The notes: generated by a model not told the origin, from the letters alone. DNA of 64,000 nt from Candidatus Zixiibacteriota bacterium (GCA_040756055.1 JBFLZR010000002.1:274411-338410); one strand, 5' to 3'; counted from the first letter of the stretch, positions 51,428-60,237 are shown. Made by a program: numbers and translations.

Positions 51428-51659
51428 ACCGGCAGTAAATGCAACGGCTGTGCCGGACAGAAAGCTAATGCTTCGTTGTTGTATTTCAATAGGTTACGGA
51501 AGCGCGGGCGTAAAGAAGGGAGCGATAAATGCAAACGGGTTCATAAAAATTCTTACTAGAGTGCACTTCGGAATTACTCGGCGACACGGTCGATGTTGCG
51601 TTTTACAGTAATAGACCTTATCTTATCCCAGTTCGCAAAAACCACAGGGAGGAATTTGT

Positions 51660-52319
51660 ATGAGATGCACGTTATTGGGAGTTTTTTCGATATGTCTGTT
51701 GGTTTGTGCGGCCTGCGGGGATAAATCTGTCGACCCGGACACCTTTACGCTTCCACTAACCGCTTTTCCACATTCAATCGGAACCTCGTGGACGTACGAA
51801 TTGACTGATTCAACTTCTGATGGTTCGGTAGCCCGCTGCACTGTCGTAGTTATGATTGCAGATAGTGTAGCCTATGACTGCGGACAGGAGGACTGTACCG
51901 GAACCTTTCAGCAAATATGGGAGCTGCAATGCGACGACATGCTCGACACAGTAACAGTGTTATACCAACACGACTCTCTGCACCTGCGGTATCCATTTGT
52001 TGCGATTTCTTTGTTTTTCCCGCTCGAACTAGGTAAGACTTGGACCGCGCTCTATCCGACTGGCACCACTGAAACGAGGGCAGGCGTGGTAGAGATTACA
52101 ACACTTGAGCTTAACAATGACGCGACCCCCAAATGTATGATAGTCGCCGGCACGGTTTCATACGACAGCGGTATGGGCTACCTTTCCATAGTAAAGGTGG
52201 CTCCCAATATTGGAATCGCTGGCATGGATTTTATGCTATGGATCGACTCTACGATCTACGAGATAGGGGCCATTGATATACACCAAAAATGGGAATTAAT
52301 TGACTGGGATGTGGACTGA
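51660..52319 (+). CDS. Secreted lipoprotein of unknown function
   Basis: 219 residues starting at ATG 51660 after GGGAGG. The signal peptide ends in a lipobox-like VCAACGDKSVDPD. The mature part is beta-rich with a pair C..CGQEDC and Trp-rich ends (GTSWTYELTDS, WIDSTIYEIGAIDIHQKW). It resembles other small surface lipoproteins of the FCB group. It converges with the dGTPase-like gene with 15 bp between. Confidence 0.72.
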   Translation: MRCTLLGVFSICLLVCAACGDKSVDPDTFTLPLTAFPHSIGTSWTYELTDSTSDGSVARCTVVVMIADSVAYDCGQEDCTGTFQQIWELQCDDMLDTVTVLYQHDSLHLRYPFVAISLFFPLELGKTWTALYPTGTTETRAGVVEITTLELNNDATPKCMIVAGTVSYDSGMGYLSIVKVAPNIGIAGMDFMLWIDSTIYEIGAIDIHQKWELIDWDVD

Positions 52320-52334
52320 CGGGCAGGGTACTTC

Positions 52335-53471
52335 TCAGCACAGCTCTTCGTACATTTTGATGGCGAAGCGGTCGGTCATGCCGGCGATATAATCCGCGAT
52401 GACAATCTCGGCGTCCTCGGTGAGAAGCATCTCCTGAAAACGCGGCGGCATAAGCGTTGTCTCCCCTTTGATTCTCGCGAAAATGCACTCGATTATCTTG
52501 CGCGCCCACTCGGACATCCCCACCAGATTGGAGTGCTTGTACAAACTGCGATTGAGAAAATCTTTCAGTTCGGACACGGTCCTTGCGGTCGACTCAGAGT
52601 AGGCGCACAACTTCTCTTTGGCCGAACGAACATCGGACAAACTGCCAATGCTGTTGCGATCAATGCGCCGCTGCGTCTCATTGGCGACATCGGTGACCAT
52701 CAAATCCAGAAGTCTCCGGACCAGCGCATAGCGGCTCTTGTCATCGGATGGTGATGCTTTCGCGAGCGTTTGTTTCAGGCCGAGCTGGTCCATAAACACG
52801 GTACGATCGAGGTCCTCGAACGTGAGAATCCCCGATGACAACCCGTCATCGATATCGTGCGCGTTGTAGGCGATTTCATCGGCGATATCCACCAGCGATG
52901 CCTCCAGCGTGGGCTTCTCCTGCGGGTTGAATTCGGGGAGCCTTATCTGCACTTTGGTCTCGTGCTTGACAATCCCCTCGCGGACCTCATAAGTAAGATT
53001 CAGTCCGGGATGTTCATCGTAGCGTTGTTCGAGAATATCGACTACTCGAAGCGACTGACGGTTGTGGTTGAACCCGCCGTTGTCTTTCAGCAGGTCATTG
53101 AGGACATCCTCGCCCGAATGCCCGAAAGGGGTGTGCCCCAGATCGTGCACCAGCGCGATAGCCTCGGCGAGGTCTTCGTTCAAACGAAGAATGCGCGCCA
53201 TCGTGCGGCTAATCTGCGCGACCTCGATAGTGTGTGTCAGGCGGGTGCGGAAATGATCCCGGTCGTGCGGAATAAACACCTGCGTTTTGTATTCCATGCG
53301 GCGGAAGGCGGAGGAATGGATAATCCGGTCGCGGTCGCGCTGGAATGCCGTGCGCAGGGGGTGTTCGTCGAGCGGATAGGCCCGCCCGCGTGAACGCGAT
53401 GACAACGCGGCGTAGGGAGCCAGCATCTGCTGCTCTCTGGTTTCGATATCTTTTCTGGTCAGGCCGGCCAT
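52335..53471 (-). CDS. Deoxyguanosinetriphosphate triphosphohydrolase-like HD protein
   Basis: 378 residues from ATG 53471 (a GTG lies two codons earlier). The HD-domain motif series is clear: FRRMEYKTQVFIPHDRDHFRTRLTH, ALVHDLGHTPFGHSGEDVL with the HD pair, FNHNRQSLRVVD, and VDIADEIAYNAHDIDDG with the late Asp. It should cleave dNTPs to nucleoside and triphosphate, controlling pools. The short type without an insert fits bacterial dGTPase-like proteins. It is the last gene after the surface cluster, 12 bp behind it, which looks like simple transcriptional read-through. Confidence 0.9.
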   Translation of the reverse strand: MAGLTRKDIETREQQMLAPYAALSSRSRGRAYPLDEHPLRTAFQRDRDRIIHSSAFRRMEYKTQVFIPHDRDHFRTRLTHTIEVAQISRTMARILRLNEDLAEAIALVHDLGHTPFGHSGEDVLNDLLKDNGGFNHNRQSLRVVDILEQRYDEHPGLNLTYEVREGIVKHETKVQIRLPEFNPQEKPTLEASLVDIADEIAYNAHDIDDGLSSGILTFEDLDRTVFMDQLGLKQTLAKASPSDDKSRYALVRRLLDLMVTDVANETQRRIDRNSIGSLSDVRSAKEKLCAYSESTARTVSELKDFLNRSLYKHSNLVGMSEWARKIIECIFARIKGETTLMPPRFQEMLLTEDAEIVIADYIAGMTDRFAIKMYEELC

Positions 53472-53483
53472 GCGCACGCCTTG

Positions 53484-54314
53484 CTAAGGTTGTTCTGAGT
53501 CCTCTCTGCCAAAGGCAAAGGATAGCGACAGGGTGTGTGAAAACCCGAGAGTCGGATGATACGATGTCGCGTAGGTAATAAAACTTCTTTTATAGATTAA
53601 TTCAAGCCCGGCGCCGTAAATAAACGGCTCGGTCGAAAGCCCCCAGAAAACGGCGGCGATCGATGAAATATCGATCTTCTGCCCCGCCCCCAACTGCGGT
53701 TTCTCGCGCTTCTGAGCACTGATTCGCCCGGTGATAGAATATGAACCGGGGCCGATCAATTCGGTGTACAGCGTGTACCTCGGAAGAATACTCTCGCTGT
53801 GGTCATACAGTCCGGGGGAGTTGATGTCTTCCGCTACAAACGCCGCAAAAACTTTCTTCGTTCGATAAGATGCTCCCAGTCCGACTGAGAAAGCGTTCAG
53901 GTCCGGATAGTGCCCGCCGAAGCCGACTTGCATATACGAGCAATTTACGCCGACACTCACCGAATCATATTGGTAGGCTACCGACAATCTGCCTGTCCTC
54001 TCGGCATAGAGATCATCGTCGCCGAACGATATAAACCCGCCGGCGCAGGTAACCGACCCGCGGCGATAGGCGGCGGACATGAACGCCCGATCAAGCTCTT
54101 TTAGATCGAATGTTCGGATAGCTCCGAGATCGACTTTCCACTGACGGTCGATAAGTCCGCCGGAGGGAGCCAGAAGGAGTGTCGATGCCGATGAGTTCGA
54201 AAGGATGACAGTCTGACCCATACCGTTGCCATCGGCAGTGACAAAATCGAAAGCTCCCGCCGGATGCCCAAGCGACAGCAAAATAACCGCGATTGTGATG
54301 GTTGCTCTTTTCAT
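53484..54314 (-). CDS. PorV/PorQ-like outer-membrane beta-barrel protein
   Basis: 276 residues with a signal peptide (TITIAVILLSLGHPAGAFDF). The mature start FVTADGNGMGQTVILSNSSASTLLLAP resembles the PorV/UPF0164-type barrels (GMG...A, then N.A..L...PA). Repeated amphipathic strands and a final strand LSLSFAFGRE support the outer membrane. It follows the lamin-tail/FlgD-like gene by 3 bp. Such barrels serve in protein export or surface attachment in Bacteroidetes, so a linked role is possible. Confidence 0.7.
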   Translation of the reverse strand: MKRATITIAVILLSLGHPAGAFDFVTADGNGMGQTVILSNSSASTLLLAPSGGLIDRQWKVDLGAIRTFDLKELDRAFMSAAYRRGSVTCAGGFISFGDDDLYAERTGRLSVAYQYDSVSVGVNCSYMQVGFGGHYPDLNAFSVGLGASYRTKKVFAAFVAEDINSPGLYDHSESILPRYTLYTELIGPGSYSITGRISAQKREKPQLGAGQKIDISSIAAVFWGLSTEPFIYGAGLELIYKRSFITYATSYHPTLGFSHTLSLSFAFGREDSEQP

Positions 54315-54317
54315 AGC

Positions 54318-55958
54318 TCACCTCGCCACCACTATCGGTTTCTTGACCGCGCCCACTCCGGCTGCCTCAACATAGATGATGTACATCCCGATCGGTAATC
54401 TCTGTCCGGCATCGGAGAGACCATCCCATTGGATTGGCGGCGGAAGATATCTCTCCTTCACGCACAGCCATTTTACCAGTCTCCCCTGACGGTCATAAAT
54501 CCTCGCGGTGTAGTATTCCGCTTCAGGACCTTCTATGGTGATATCAACCACATCTTCAAAACCGTCGCCGTCGGGCGAAATATACGATGATGACAGCTCG
54601 ACTTTCACGGATGACCCGACTGCATTAATCACCACCTCGTTGGGCGCACCCGGTGTGCCTCCTGCCGCAAGAGACCTTCCCCATCCTCCGGTATCGGCCC
54701 CCTCAATCATCCTGCTCCATGTGAAATTGTTTTCGAAGGCGGTGGTATATTGGAAACGGTCAGCTTCGACGCCATAGCTGTCGACGAGCCTGACTATATC
54801 ACCTTCGTTATTGAGCGATGCCCAGCTTGATGGCTCCACGCACGTACCATCGAAATCCGGGTTGTAAAGGCGGAAGTACTCTTCGGACTCGACGAGAACG
54901 ACATACTCGCCCGGCCCGATACCGAGGCAGTCATCGCACAGGCCGTGCACACTTACGGAGTCCCCGATCTGCCAGCCGCTCATATCTACTGTCTCATTCG
55001 AATGATTATATATTTCCACCCATTCGTAGTAGATGTTAACTTGCGGGTTGGGCAGAAACTCGCTCAAGACGATCGGCGGATAATCACCTCCCACCGCTAC
55101 GAACGCACGGCTGTTGTTGCGATCGCGATCGTCGGGCGACAGGGCGGCGGCGAGCGGAGTGTATATCCGATCAAATAAGTACTCCCCTGTCAGGTCAAAC
55201 GTATCCTCAGGTTTCAGCGTCTCGACTGGTATGACATCGATTGTATCCACTCCATTTGTGTCGGTAACACACAACTGTGCTCCGCTGACCTCATTGAGGC
55301 CCATGTTGGCAATCGTGAAAGTTACTATCGACCCGCCATCGTGCGGAGTAACATGTATGTCCGCGATGGCCAGGTCGTGTCCGGCGGGTGTCAATGAATT
55401 CAGAAGGCCGGGAGTACTTCCTGTCGGATGAACCGATTGGCCCGTACTATCCGATAGCGGAAACACTCTTTCCCACGAAACACCATCGCCACCGGAGCGG
55501 CTCCACGAGAGCGATGAAACCTCCGAAAAGTTGTGCCAGAGCGACACGCTGCCGGACTCGTTCGTCAGCGAGAACGATGCCTCAAGGGGAGTCTGAGAGG
55601 CGCTTTCATATTCGGTATCCCCCCAGACGCCGGAGCTGTCGCCCCAGAATGACTCGAAACCCTGCGATGCAGCCGTGGCAAAAAGTCTTCTGCAGATGAT
55701 GAAGTACTCGCCCTGTCCGAGTGTTACATCGGACGGAAAGGTTATAATATCATCATCGCTGTGAAGCTCGTAGCCATCGAGCGATACCGCCTCGCCGAAA
55801 TTATACAGCTCGATCCACTCCAGCGAGGTGATCGAACCCGGCTCGTTGGCCAGAACCTCGTTGACAATTATCTGAGCCGACACCGGCGCGGCTACAAGTA
55901 TCGCCGCAGCAACAAAGACGGCTGCTATCAGCCCCAGAGATAAACCAGGTCGAGCAAT
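54318..55958 (-). CDS. Secreted lamin-tail-domain protein with C-terminal FlgD-like sorting domain; start unclear
   Basis: Residues about 30-140 and 295-410 are lamin-tail domains (IIVNEVLANEPGSITSLEWI, then IVLSEFLPNPQVNIYYEWVE). The last ~75 residues are a FlgD/T9SS-type domain (YYTARIYDRQGRLVKWL, then WDGLSDAGQRLPIGMYIIYV). A good signal peptide begins RPGLSLGLIAAVFV and ends VSAQ. No ATG, GTG or TTG lies near it. The choices are ATT 55958 (used here), ATA 55928, which overlaps the upstream stop as TGATA, or a TTG 142 bp inside the upstream gene (56069) with a 65-residue leader. It stands between two barrel genes and is likely a surface protein. Confidence 0.75.
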   Translation of the reverse strand: MARPGLSLGLIAAVFVAAAILVAAPVSAQIIVNEVLANEPGSITSLEWIELYNFGEAVSLDGYELHSDDDIITFPSDVTLGQGEYFIICRRLFATAASQGFESFWGDSSGVWGDTEYESASQTPLEASFSLTNESGSVSLWHNFSEVSSLSWSRSGGDGVSWERVFPLSDSTGQSVHPTGSTPGLLNSLTPAGHDLAIADIHVTPHDGGSIVTFTIANMGLNEVSGAQLCVTDTNGVDTIDVIPVETLKPEDTFDLTGEYLFDRIYTPLAAALSPDDRDRNNSRAFVAVGGDYPPIVLSEFLPNPQVNIYYEWVEIYNHSNETVDMSGWQIGDSVSVHGLCDDCLGIGPGEYVVLVESEEYFRLYNPDFDGTCVEPSSWASLNNEGDIVRLVDSYGVEADRFQYTTAFENNFTWSRMIEGADTGGWGRSLAAGGTPGAPNEVVINAVGSSVKVELSSSYISPDGDGFEDVVDITIEGPEAEYYTARIYDRQGRLVKWLCVKERYLPPPIQWDGLSDAGQRLPIGMYIIYVEAAGVGAVKKPIVVAR

Positions 55959-57589
55959 ATCTGCGTTCGATGTCGGTCGAGGTAGTTTCGGTAGTATCGG
56001 TGCATCACTTTCGCTCCGACCGACAACCCCCCCGCGACCCGAAAACTGTTTTTTACATATGCGTACCAATTATTCGTTCTCCCCTCACTGAGATCGATTC
56101 TGGTAAGATTGGTCCAGAGTTCAACCCGGATGTATGATTTAAATTCGTATTTCAACATAGTGAAAAGTGACACGTAGCCGGGCTCGCCGGTCTCGGTGTC
56201 GTAGCCAATGTGCGACCTGAAATATAACCGGTCTGTCTTGTACCGGGCCACAAGTCTCGTCTGCCTGTGGGTGACATCCGTGCCGCTCGACGAACCGACC
56301 CGGTGTTGTGTCTTGGTCAGAAAGTTGCCGCTCAAGGTGAGCCGGTTGAGCTTGAGATTCAGCTCACTCAGCCACTGGGTATTGATCGTGTCGCTGTTAA
56401 ACGACGCATACAGGGCGGAGTTGGCGAATTCCAGTCTGCTGCTCAAGTCAACAACTGTCTTAACCATCGCGCCTTCCTGACCCGAGCGTTTCGTATTGTA
56501 TTGGAAAGCGACCTCGTCGAGAGTATCCCTGTGCCGCAAACCTGCGGCCTTGCTACCGGACGAGAGATCGATAAACTCATCGCTGTACGCCCAGAGCGCG
56601 TATTTGATTTCCGCCTGATGCAACCTGTGGCGACCCTCTATCACGAACGCTCCCGGTGATGACCGCGCACCATCCTGCCACACGAATTCGGCGCCGACTC
56701 TCCCCCGCTTGTATCTGTGCGCAACATTCAGGCCATACTTGAGGTCGTCTATCGACTCCCCGGTTTCCCGATTCTTGAGATTGTTGACTCCGAACAGCAA
56801 CGATGGTTTCAGTGGCAGTTGTTCGAATTGAACAATCGATGCTCCACTGCTCAGGCGGAACAAATCGTCACGGACGACCGATGCTACTGTTTGAACGTCC
56901 ACTCCTCCGGCTGCAACACGCACCAGGCCGCCGTTGGAGCCGCCGTAGTCGGGGAACATCAAAGACTCCCTGTCGATCCCATCGGAGGACGAAAGCAGTC
57001 TGCCGCGATAGCCATACACGGTACCCATGCCAAACCGTCTCGAGAAGGATCCTACGAGAATTTCCCTGACCGTACTTTTTGGATTACGGTAAGAGAGTGA
57101 GCGCGACAGCAATATCTCTTCTTCGTCGTAATAGTCGCGACGGAAGGCCAAATCCGCGTATATGCGGTCGCGCAATCGCAGGTCAAGTTTCGTTTGAGAA
57201 TTATAGCCGCTGAATTCCTCGATATAGCGGTAGTAGGAGTGCCGGAGTCTGCCGATGACGATGCCCGGTTCTCGGGCGGTTGAAGCGCTGTCGGTCGCGA
57301 AGGCGATCTGCTGTTCCTGTTCTAATTGCGACGCGAGTGAATTGGAGTCGAGGCCGAAGAAGCCGAGGTTGGGGATTTGATCGAGCAGGTGGATATTCGA
57401 CGAGTCCAGCCCGTTGACGGCTATTTCCAGAAGGATTACATATTGCTCGTAGGTGATTTCGCCTGAGCGAAGGGCCTGGATGATTTCGTCTTCGGACGGC
57501 AGAATCGTGGTTGAGAGGTCTTGTGTCCGAAGGCTCCCTCCCCCCAGCAATACCACCAGCGCCATTGCTGTCAGTAGTGCCGTTTTCAC
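55928..57589 (-). CDS. Outer-membrane beta-barrel protein of unknown function
   Basis: 553 residues starting at GTG 57589. A signal peptide (TALLTAMALVVLLGGGS) is followed by a small helical region (residues about 30-75: ILPSEDEIIQALRSGEITYEQYVILLEIA). A long run of amphipathic strands follows (TKLDLRLRDRIYADLAFRRDY, RVELWTNLTRIDLSEG) with a C-terminal strand LLDLVYLWG. The helical start resembles the helix-hairpin-helix-like segments at the N-termini of some Bacteroidetes barrel proteins. It overlaps or abuts the lamin-tail gene. The region around its start codon exists as a second, exact 46-bp copy at 57961. Confidence 0.72.
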   Translation of the reverse strand: MKTALLTAMALVVLLGGGSLRTQDLSTTILPSEDEIIQALRSGEITYEQYVILLEIAVNGLDSSNIHLLDQIPNLGFFGLDSNSLASQLEQEQQIAFATDSASTAREPGIVIGRLRHSYYRYIEEFSGYNSQTKLDLRLRDRIYADLAFRRDYYDEEEILLSRSLSYRNPKSTVREILVGSFSRRFGMGTVYGYRGRLLSSSDGIDRESLMFPDYGGSNGGLVRVAAGGVDVQTVASVVRDDLFRLSSGASIVQFEQLPLKPSLLFGVNNLKNRETGESIDDLKYGLNVAHRYKRGRVGAEFVWQDGARSSPGAFVIEGRHRLHQAEIKYALWAYSDEFIDLSSGSKAAGLRHRDTLDEVAFQYNTKRSGQEGAMVKTVVDLSSRLEFANSALYASFNSDTINTQWLSELNLKLNRLTLSGNFLTKTQHRVGSSSGTDVTHRQTRLVARYKTDRLYFRSHIGYDTETGEPGYVSLFTMLKYEFKSYIRVELWTNLTRIDLSEGRTNNWYAYVKNSFRVAGGLSVGAKVMHRYYRNYLDRHRTQILLDLVYLWG

Positions 57590-57627
57590 GCTGGTTAATT
57601 ATAGACAAATCCGTCGCTGAAGGCAAG
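57582..57627. repeat. 46-bp exact direct repeat, copy 1 (covers the barrel gene start)
   Basis: It is identical to 57961-58006 over 46 bp. It includes the first codons of the barrel gene (to 57589) and its untranslated leader. Between the copies lie 333 bp of palindromic elements. Confidence 0.9.
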
Positions 57628-57648
57628 CGGGGAATTTTGTATCTATGT

Positions 57649-57692
57649 TCCGTCAGGTCCTGATTTCGCGTAGCGGAATTGTGACCTGACGG
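57649..57692. repeat. Two-tier hairpin element, third copy
   Basis: TCCGTCAGGTC pairs with GACCTGACGG and encloses ATTTCGC / GCGGAAT. Compared with 32531-32576 the outer stem changed on both sides (GGGTC/GACCC versus AGGTC/GACCT). Confidence 0.75.
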
Positions 57693-57709
57693 CTCGCAAT
57701 TCTGTGCGC

Positions 57710-57762
57710 GGCAGATGTCCCCATCTGCCCGATTCTGTGCGCGGCAGATGTCCCCATCTGCC
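57710..57762. repeat. Two GGCAGATG hairpin elements in tandem
   Basis: Each is GGCAGATG-TCCC-CATCTGCC, preceded by TGTGCGC and followed by CGATTC. The inverted form, with loop GGGA, is at 58692-58711. A variant with GGCAGACG / CGTCTGCC is at 36700-36719. Confidence 0.8.
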
Positions 57763-57815
57763 CGATTCCGGGTGGCAGGCTCAAACTTGCTTTGGGCCTG
57801 ATGAAAGCAACGGAA

Positions 57816-57849
57816 TTGGTAGGCTCACGCCGCGGCGTGAGCCTACCAA
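57816..57849. repeat. 34-bp perfect palindrome
   Basis: TTGGTAGGCTCACGCCG is followed directly by its reverse complement. No loop is present, so it could form a cruciform or be the fused ends of two elements. Confidence 0.85.
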
Positions 57850-57960
57850 CGTGCCTGCATCCGATAGAAGATAGTCTGAGTAGCGATTTTGACAGGATTT
57901 GTGCGGAAAATGTAGACCCACCTGACGCTGACGCTTTAGGTGGGGTACCGTACCGGTGCT

Positions 57961-58006
57961 GTTTTCACGCTGGTTAATTATAGACAAATCCGTCGCTGAA
58001 GGCAAG
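57961..58006. repeat. 46-bp exact direct repeat, copy 2
   Basis: Second copy of 57582-57627. It carries a GTGAAAAC start-like piece on the minus strand but no continuing gene. Confidence 0.9.
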
Positions 58007-58247
58007 TGGGGATTTGGGGGGCTGTTGGAGCTGGATCACATGGTCGGCGTCGTTGTTGGTCGTAAGCGCATGATATTTCACGCGATACAGGGGCGGGAAT
58101 CGCCCGGATCACGCAAGGCGGTATTGCCACGGTACTGAAACCTCGAACATCTGCCGATAGAACATTAATGGGAGGATTTGTGGTCCGACCGCATCTGGGA
58201 GCAAGCAGCAATTCACATAATTTTCGATTATTTACACTGGAGTTGAG

Positions 58248-58676
58248 ATGAAATACAAAGATGAAGTAACCACGCTGCCGGCGATACTCTGCGCGGTCGG
58301 CATCGTGCTCACCCTGGCTATCGGGCGGTTTCCAAGTGCCATGACAGGTTTTGTGAATTCCGCTATCCTGTGGATACTCGGCATAGTCTGGGGCGCGGCG
58401 GCCGTTCTGACCTGCGTCAGATGTTTCCGGCAGAAGTGGCCGTTTAAGAAAGCATTCCTCGGTTCGTTTCTCTATCTGGTGGTGCCGGTGTTCTGGTTCT
58501 GGTTCACCTATGCCTATTTCTGGAAAACGCCGCCGACAACGATCGGTGAATTTGGAGAGATCGTGCTGGTAGCCCTCGCGTGGACGCTCACCATGACCCT
58601 GCCGGCGTCGCTGTTTCTATCATTGTCTTATGTCTTGATTCGCAAAGACTCAACCGGCGAGGTTGAATCGGCCTGA
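58248..58676 (+). CDS. Small four-helix membrane protein, function unknown
   Basis: 142 residues with four predicted membrane segments: LPAILCAVGIVLTLAIG, SAILWILGIVWGAAAVLTC, FLGSFLYLVVPVFWFWFTY and LVALAWTLTMTLPASLFLSL. There is no recognised family. It stands alone between two repeat-rich regions, with a weak upstream GGAGTTG site. Confidence 0.65.
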   Translation: MKYKDEVTTLPAILCAVGIVLTLAIGRFPSAMTGFVNSAILWILGIVWGAAAVLTCVRCFRQKWPFKKAFLGSFLYLVVPVFWFWFTYAYFWKTPPTTIGEFGEIVLVALAWTLTMTLPASLFLSLSYVLIRKDSTGEVESA

Positions 58677-58691
58677 GATAATATGGGAATC

Positions 58692-58792
58692 GGCAGATGG
58701 GGACATCTGCCGGGCACGGATTGGCGGGCGGACATCTGCCGGCCACGGAATCGGCTTGAGACAAATATGGCGGGTTCTAAGAAGGACCCGCC
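58692..58792. repeat. Palindromic elements between the membrane gene and the sigma-54 activator
   Basis: 58692-58711 is GGCAGATG-GGGA-CATCTGCC. A decayed second copy follows at about 58723-58741. 58769-58792 is GGCGGGT...ACCCGCC with the CTACGAA tail. Confidence 0.75.
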
Positions 58793-58815
58793 CTACGAAC
58801 GCGGTACGATAATAT

Positions 58816-60237
58816 CTAGCTCAGCCCGTACTTCTTCAACTTGCGATACAATGTTCGCTCGCCGATACCGAGGCGGCGGGCGGTCTCCTTGCGGTTGCCC
58901 TTGGTCTCGTCGAGGATCTGCTCAATCATCATCTTCTCCATCTGCTCCATGTTCATCCCCCTGGTGGCCTCGGCGGCATCGGAAGAATAATCCCCGGGCG
59001 GCGTTTCCGACGGAAGATGCGATGTGATCAAATCGCGGAGCATCCGGATTTCGTTGCCCATAGACAGGATGGCGTGATAGATAAGCTCGTGACCGGCCTC
59101 TTCGACAGTCTTGCCGGTGGTAACTGGTAGATTCAGCGCGGTGCTGTACTGCTCTTCGATAAAGCGCTCAACATCCTCAACCTCGACCATCCCGCCTTTC
59201 TTGAGCGCGCCCATCCGGTCGGCGAAATTTTTGAGCTGGCGAACATTGCCCGGCCAGTCATACTTGACCAGCAGTTCGATAGCGGCATCGGAATAACTCA
59301 GCTTAGGGTAGCCGCGCGAGAAATGCTGAAGCAGCGGATAGATATCGCAGGTGCGCTCGAACAGCGGCGGCAGGACAACTTTGACCACGCCGATTCGGAA
59401 ATATAAGTCTTCGCGGAAGGCCCGCTCGCTGATAGCCTCGGTGAGATCGCGGTTGGTGGCGGAGACGACGCGAACATCGGCGCGCTGCGCTGCCGACGAT
59501 CCGACCGGGTAGTAAGTGCCGTCTTCGAGCACCCGAAGCAGCTTGACTTGCATGTCGGGTTTGGTTTCGCCGATTTCATCGAGGAAAATCGTGCCGCCAT
59601 CGGCCTTGTGAAACAGCCCCTCACGTTTGGATACCGAACCGGTGAAAGCCCCTTTTTCGTGGCCGAACAGTTCGGACTCGAGCACTCCTTCGGCGATAGC
59701 TCCGCAGTTGATAGCGACAAACGGTTTTTCGCTGCGTTCGGAGTTATCGTGGATAGCGCGCGCCACCAGTTCCTTGCCGGAGCCTGATGGTCCGACAATC
59801 ATCACGGGAACATCGGTGGGCGCGATACGGTCGATAGTTTCGGCGACGATTTTCATCTTGGCCGACCGGCCGATGATTTTGAAATTGCTCAGCAACTCTT
59901 TCTGATAGAGGATCTGCTTTACTTTCTTGATTATGCCTTCCTGGCCGAGGTCCGCCGAGATGTGACCATCGATAAAATCATCCTCCGGTTCGATATCATG
60001 GCTGTCCGCCACGACATGCCAGATTTCGGTCAGGCCGTTGTAACGCCGTATGCGAGCCGCCACGGGGTACTTGAAAGTGCCGCGGGCGTCATCGACAAGT
60101 ACGATATCGATCTGTTTCTCCCTGACGGTCTGATACAGTTCGGGGATTTCGTGAACGACGATGCCGATTTGTTGCCAGTCGATTTGTTGACTGACCGATG
60201 ACTGGGAATCTGCTAAAACAACAACTCTGGATAACAT
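58816..60237 (-). CDS. Sigma-54-dependent transcriptional activator with degenerate receiver domain
   Basis: 473 residues. The N-terminal ~115 residues resemble a receiver (IDIVLVDDARG) but lack several typical residues. The AAA+ domain (about 122-350) has Walker A VGPSGSGKELVAR, ESELFGHEKGAFTGS, Walker B GTIFLDEIGE and sensor VRVVSATNRDL. The C-terminal Fis-type helix-turn-helix is NRKETARRLGIGERTLYRKLKKYG. The loop that contacts sigma-54 reads GAFTGS instead of GAFTGA. No partner kinase is adjacent. It follows the RNase R gene by 13 bp. Confidence 0.9.
   Translation of the reverse strand: MLSRVVVLADSQSSVSQQIDWQQIGIVVHEIPELYQTVREKQIDIVLVDDARGTFKYPVAARIRRYNGLTEIWHVVADSHDIEPEDDFIDGHISADLGQEGIIKKVKQILYQKELLSNFKIIGRSAKMKIVAETIDRIAPTDVPVMIVGPSGSGKELVARAIHDNSERSEKPFVAINCGAIAEGVLESELFGHEKGAFTGSVSKREGLFHKADGGTIFLDEIGETKPDMQVKLLRVLEDGTYYPVGSSAAQRADVRVVSATNRDLTEAISERAFREDLYFRIGVVKVVLPPLFERTCDIYPLLQHFSRGYPKLSYSDAAIELLVKYDWPGNVRQLKNFADRMGALKKGGMVEVEDVERFIEEQYSTALNLPVTTGKTVEEAGHELIYHAILSMGNEIRMLRDLITSHLPSETPPGDYSSDAAEATRGMNMEQMEKMMIEQILDETKGNRKETARRLGIGERTLYRKLKKYGLS

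Larger units (their letters stand above)
57590..58247. other. 658-bp non-coding region with palindromic elements
   Basis: It contains the two-tier hairpin 57649-57692, two GGCAGATG-TCCC-CATCTGCC elements (57710-57729, 57743-57762), a 34-bp perfect palindrome (57816-57849), CCACCT...AGGTGG (about 57918-57943) and the second 46-bp repeat (57961-58006). From about 58010 to 58247 I see nothing else definite. A promoter for the small membrane gene may be here. Confidence 0.7.
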
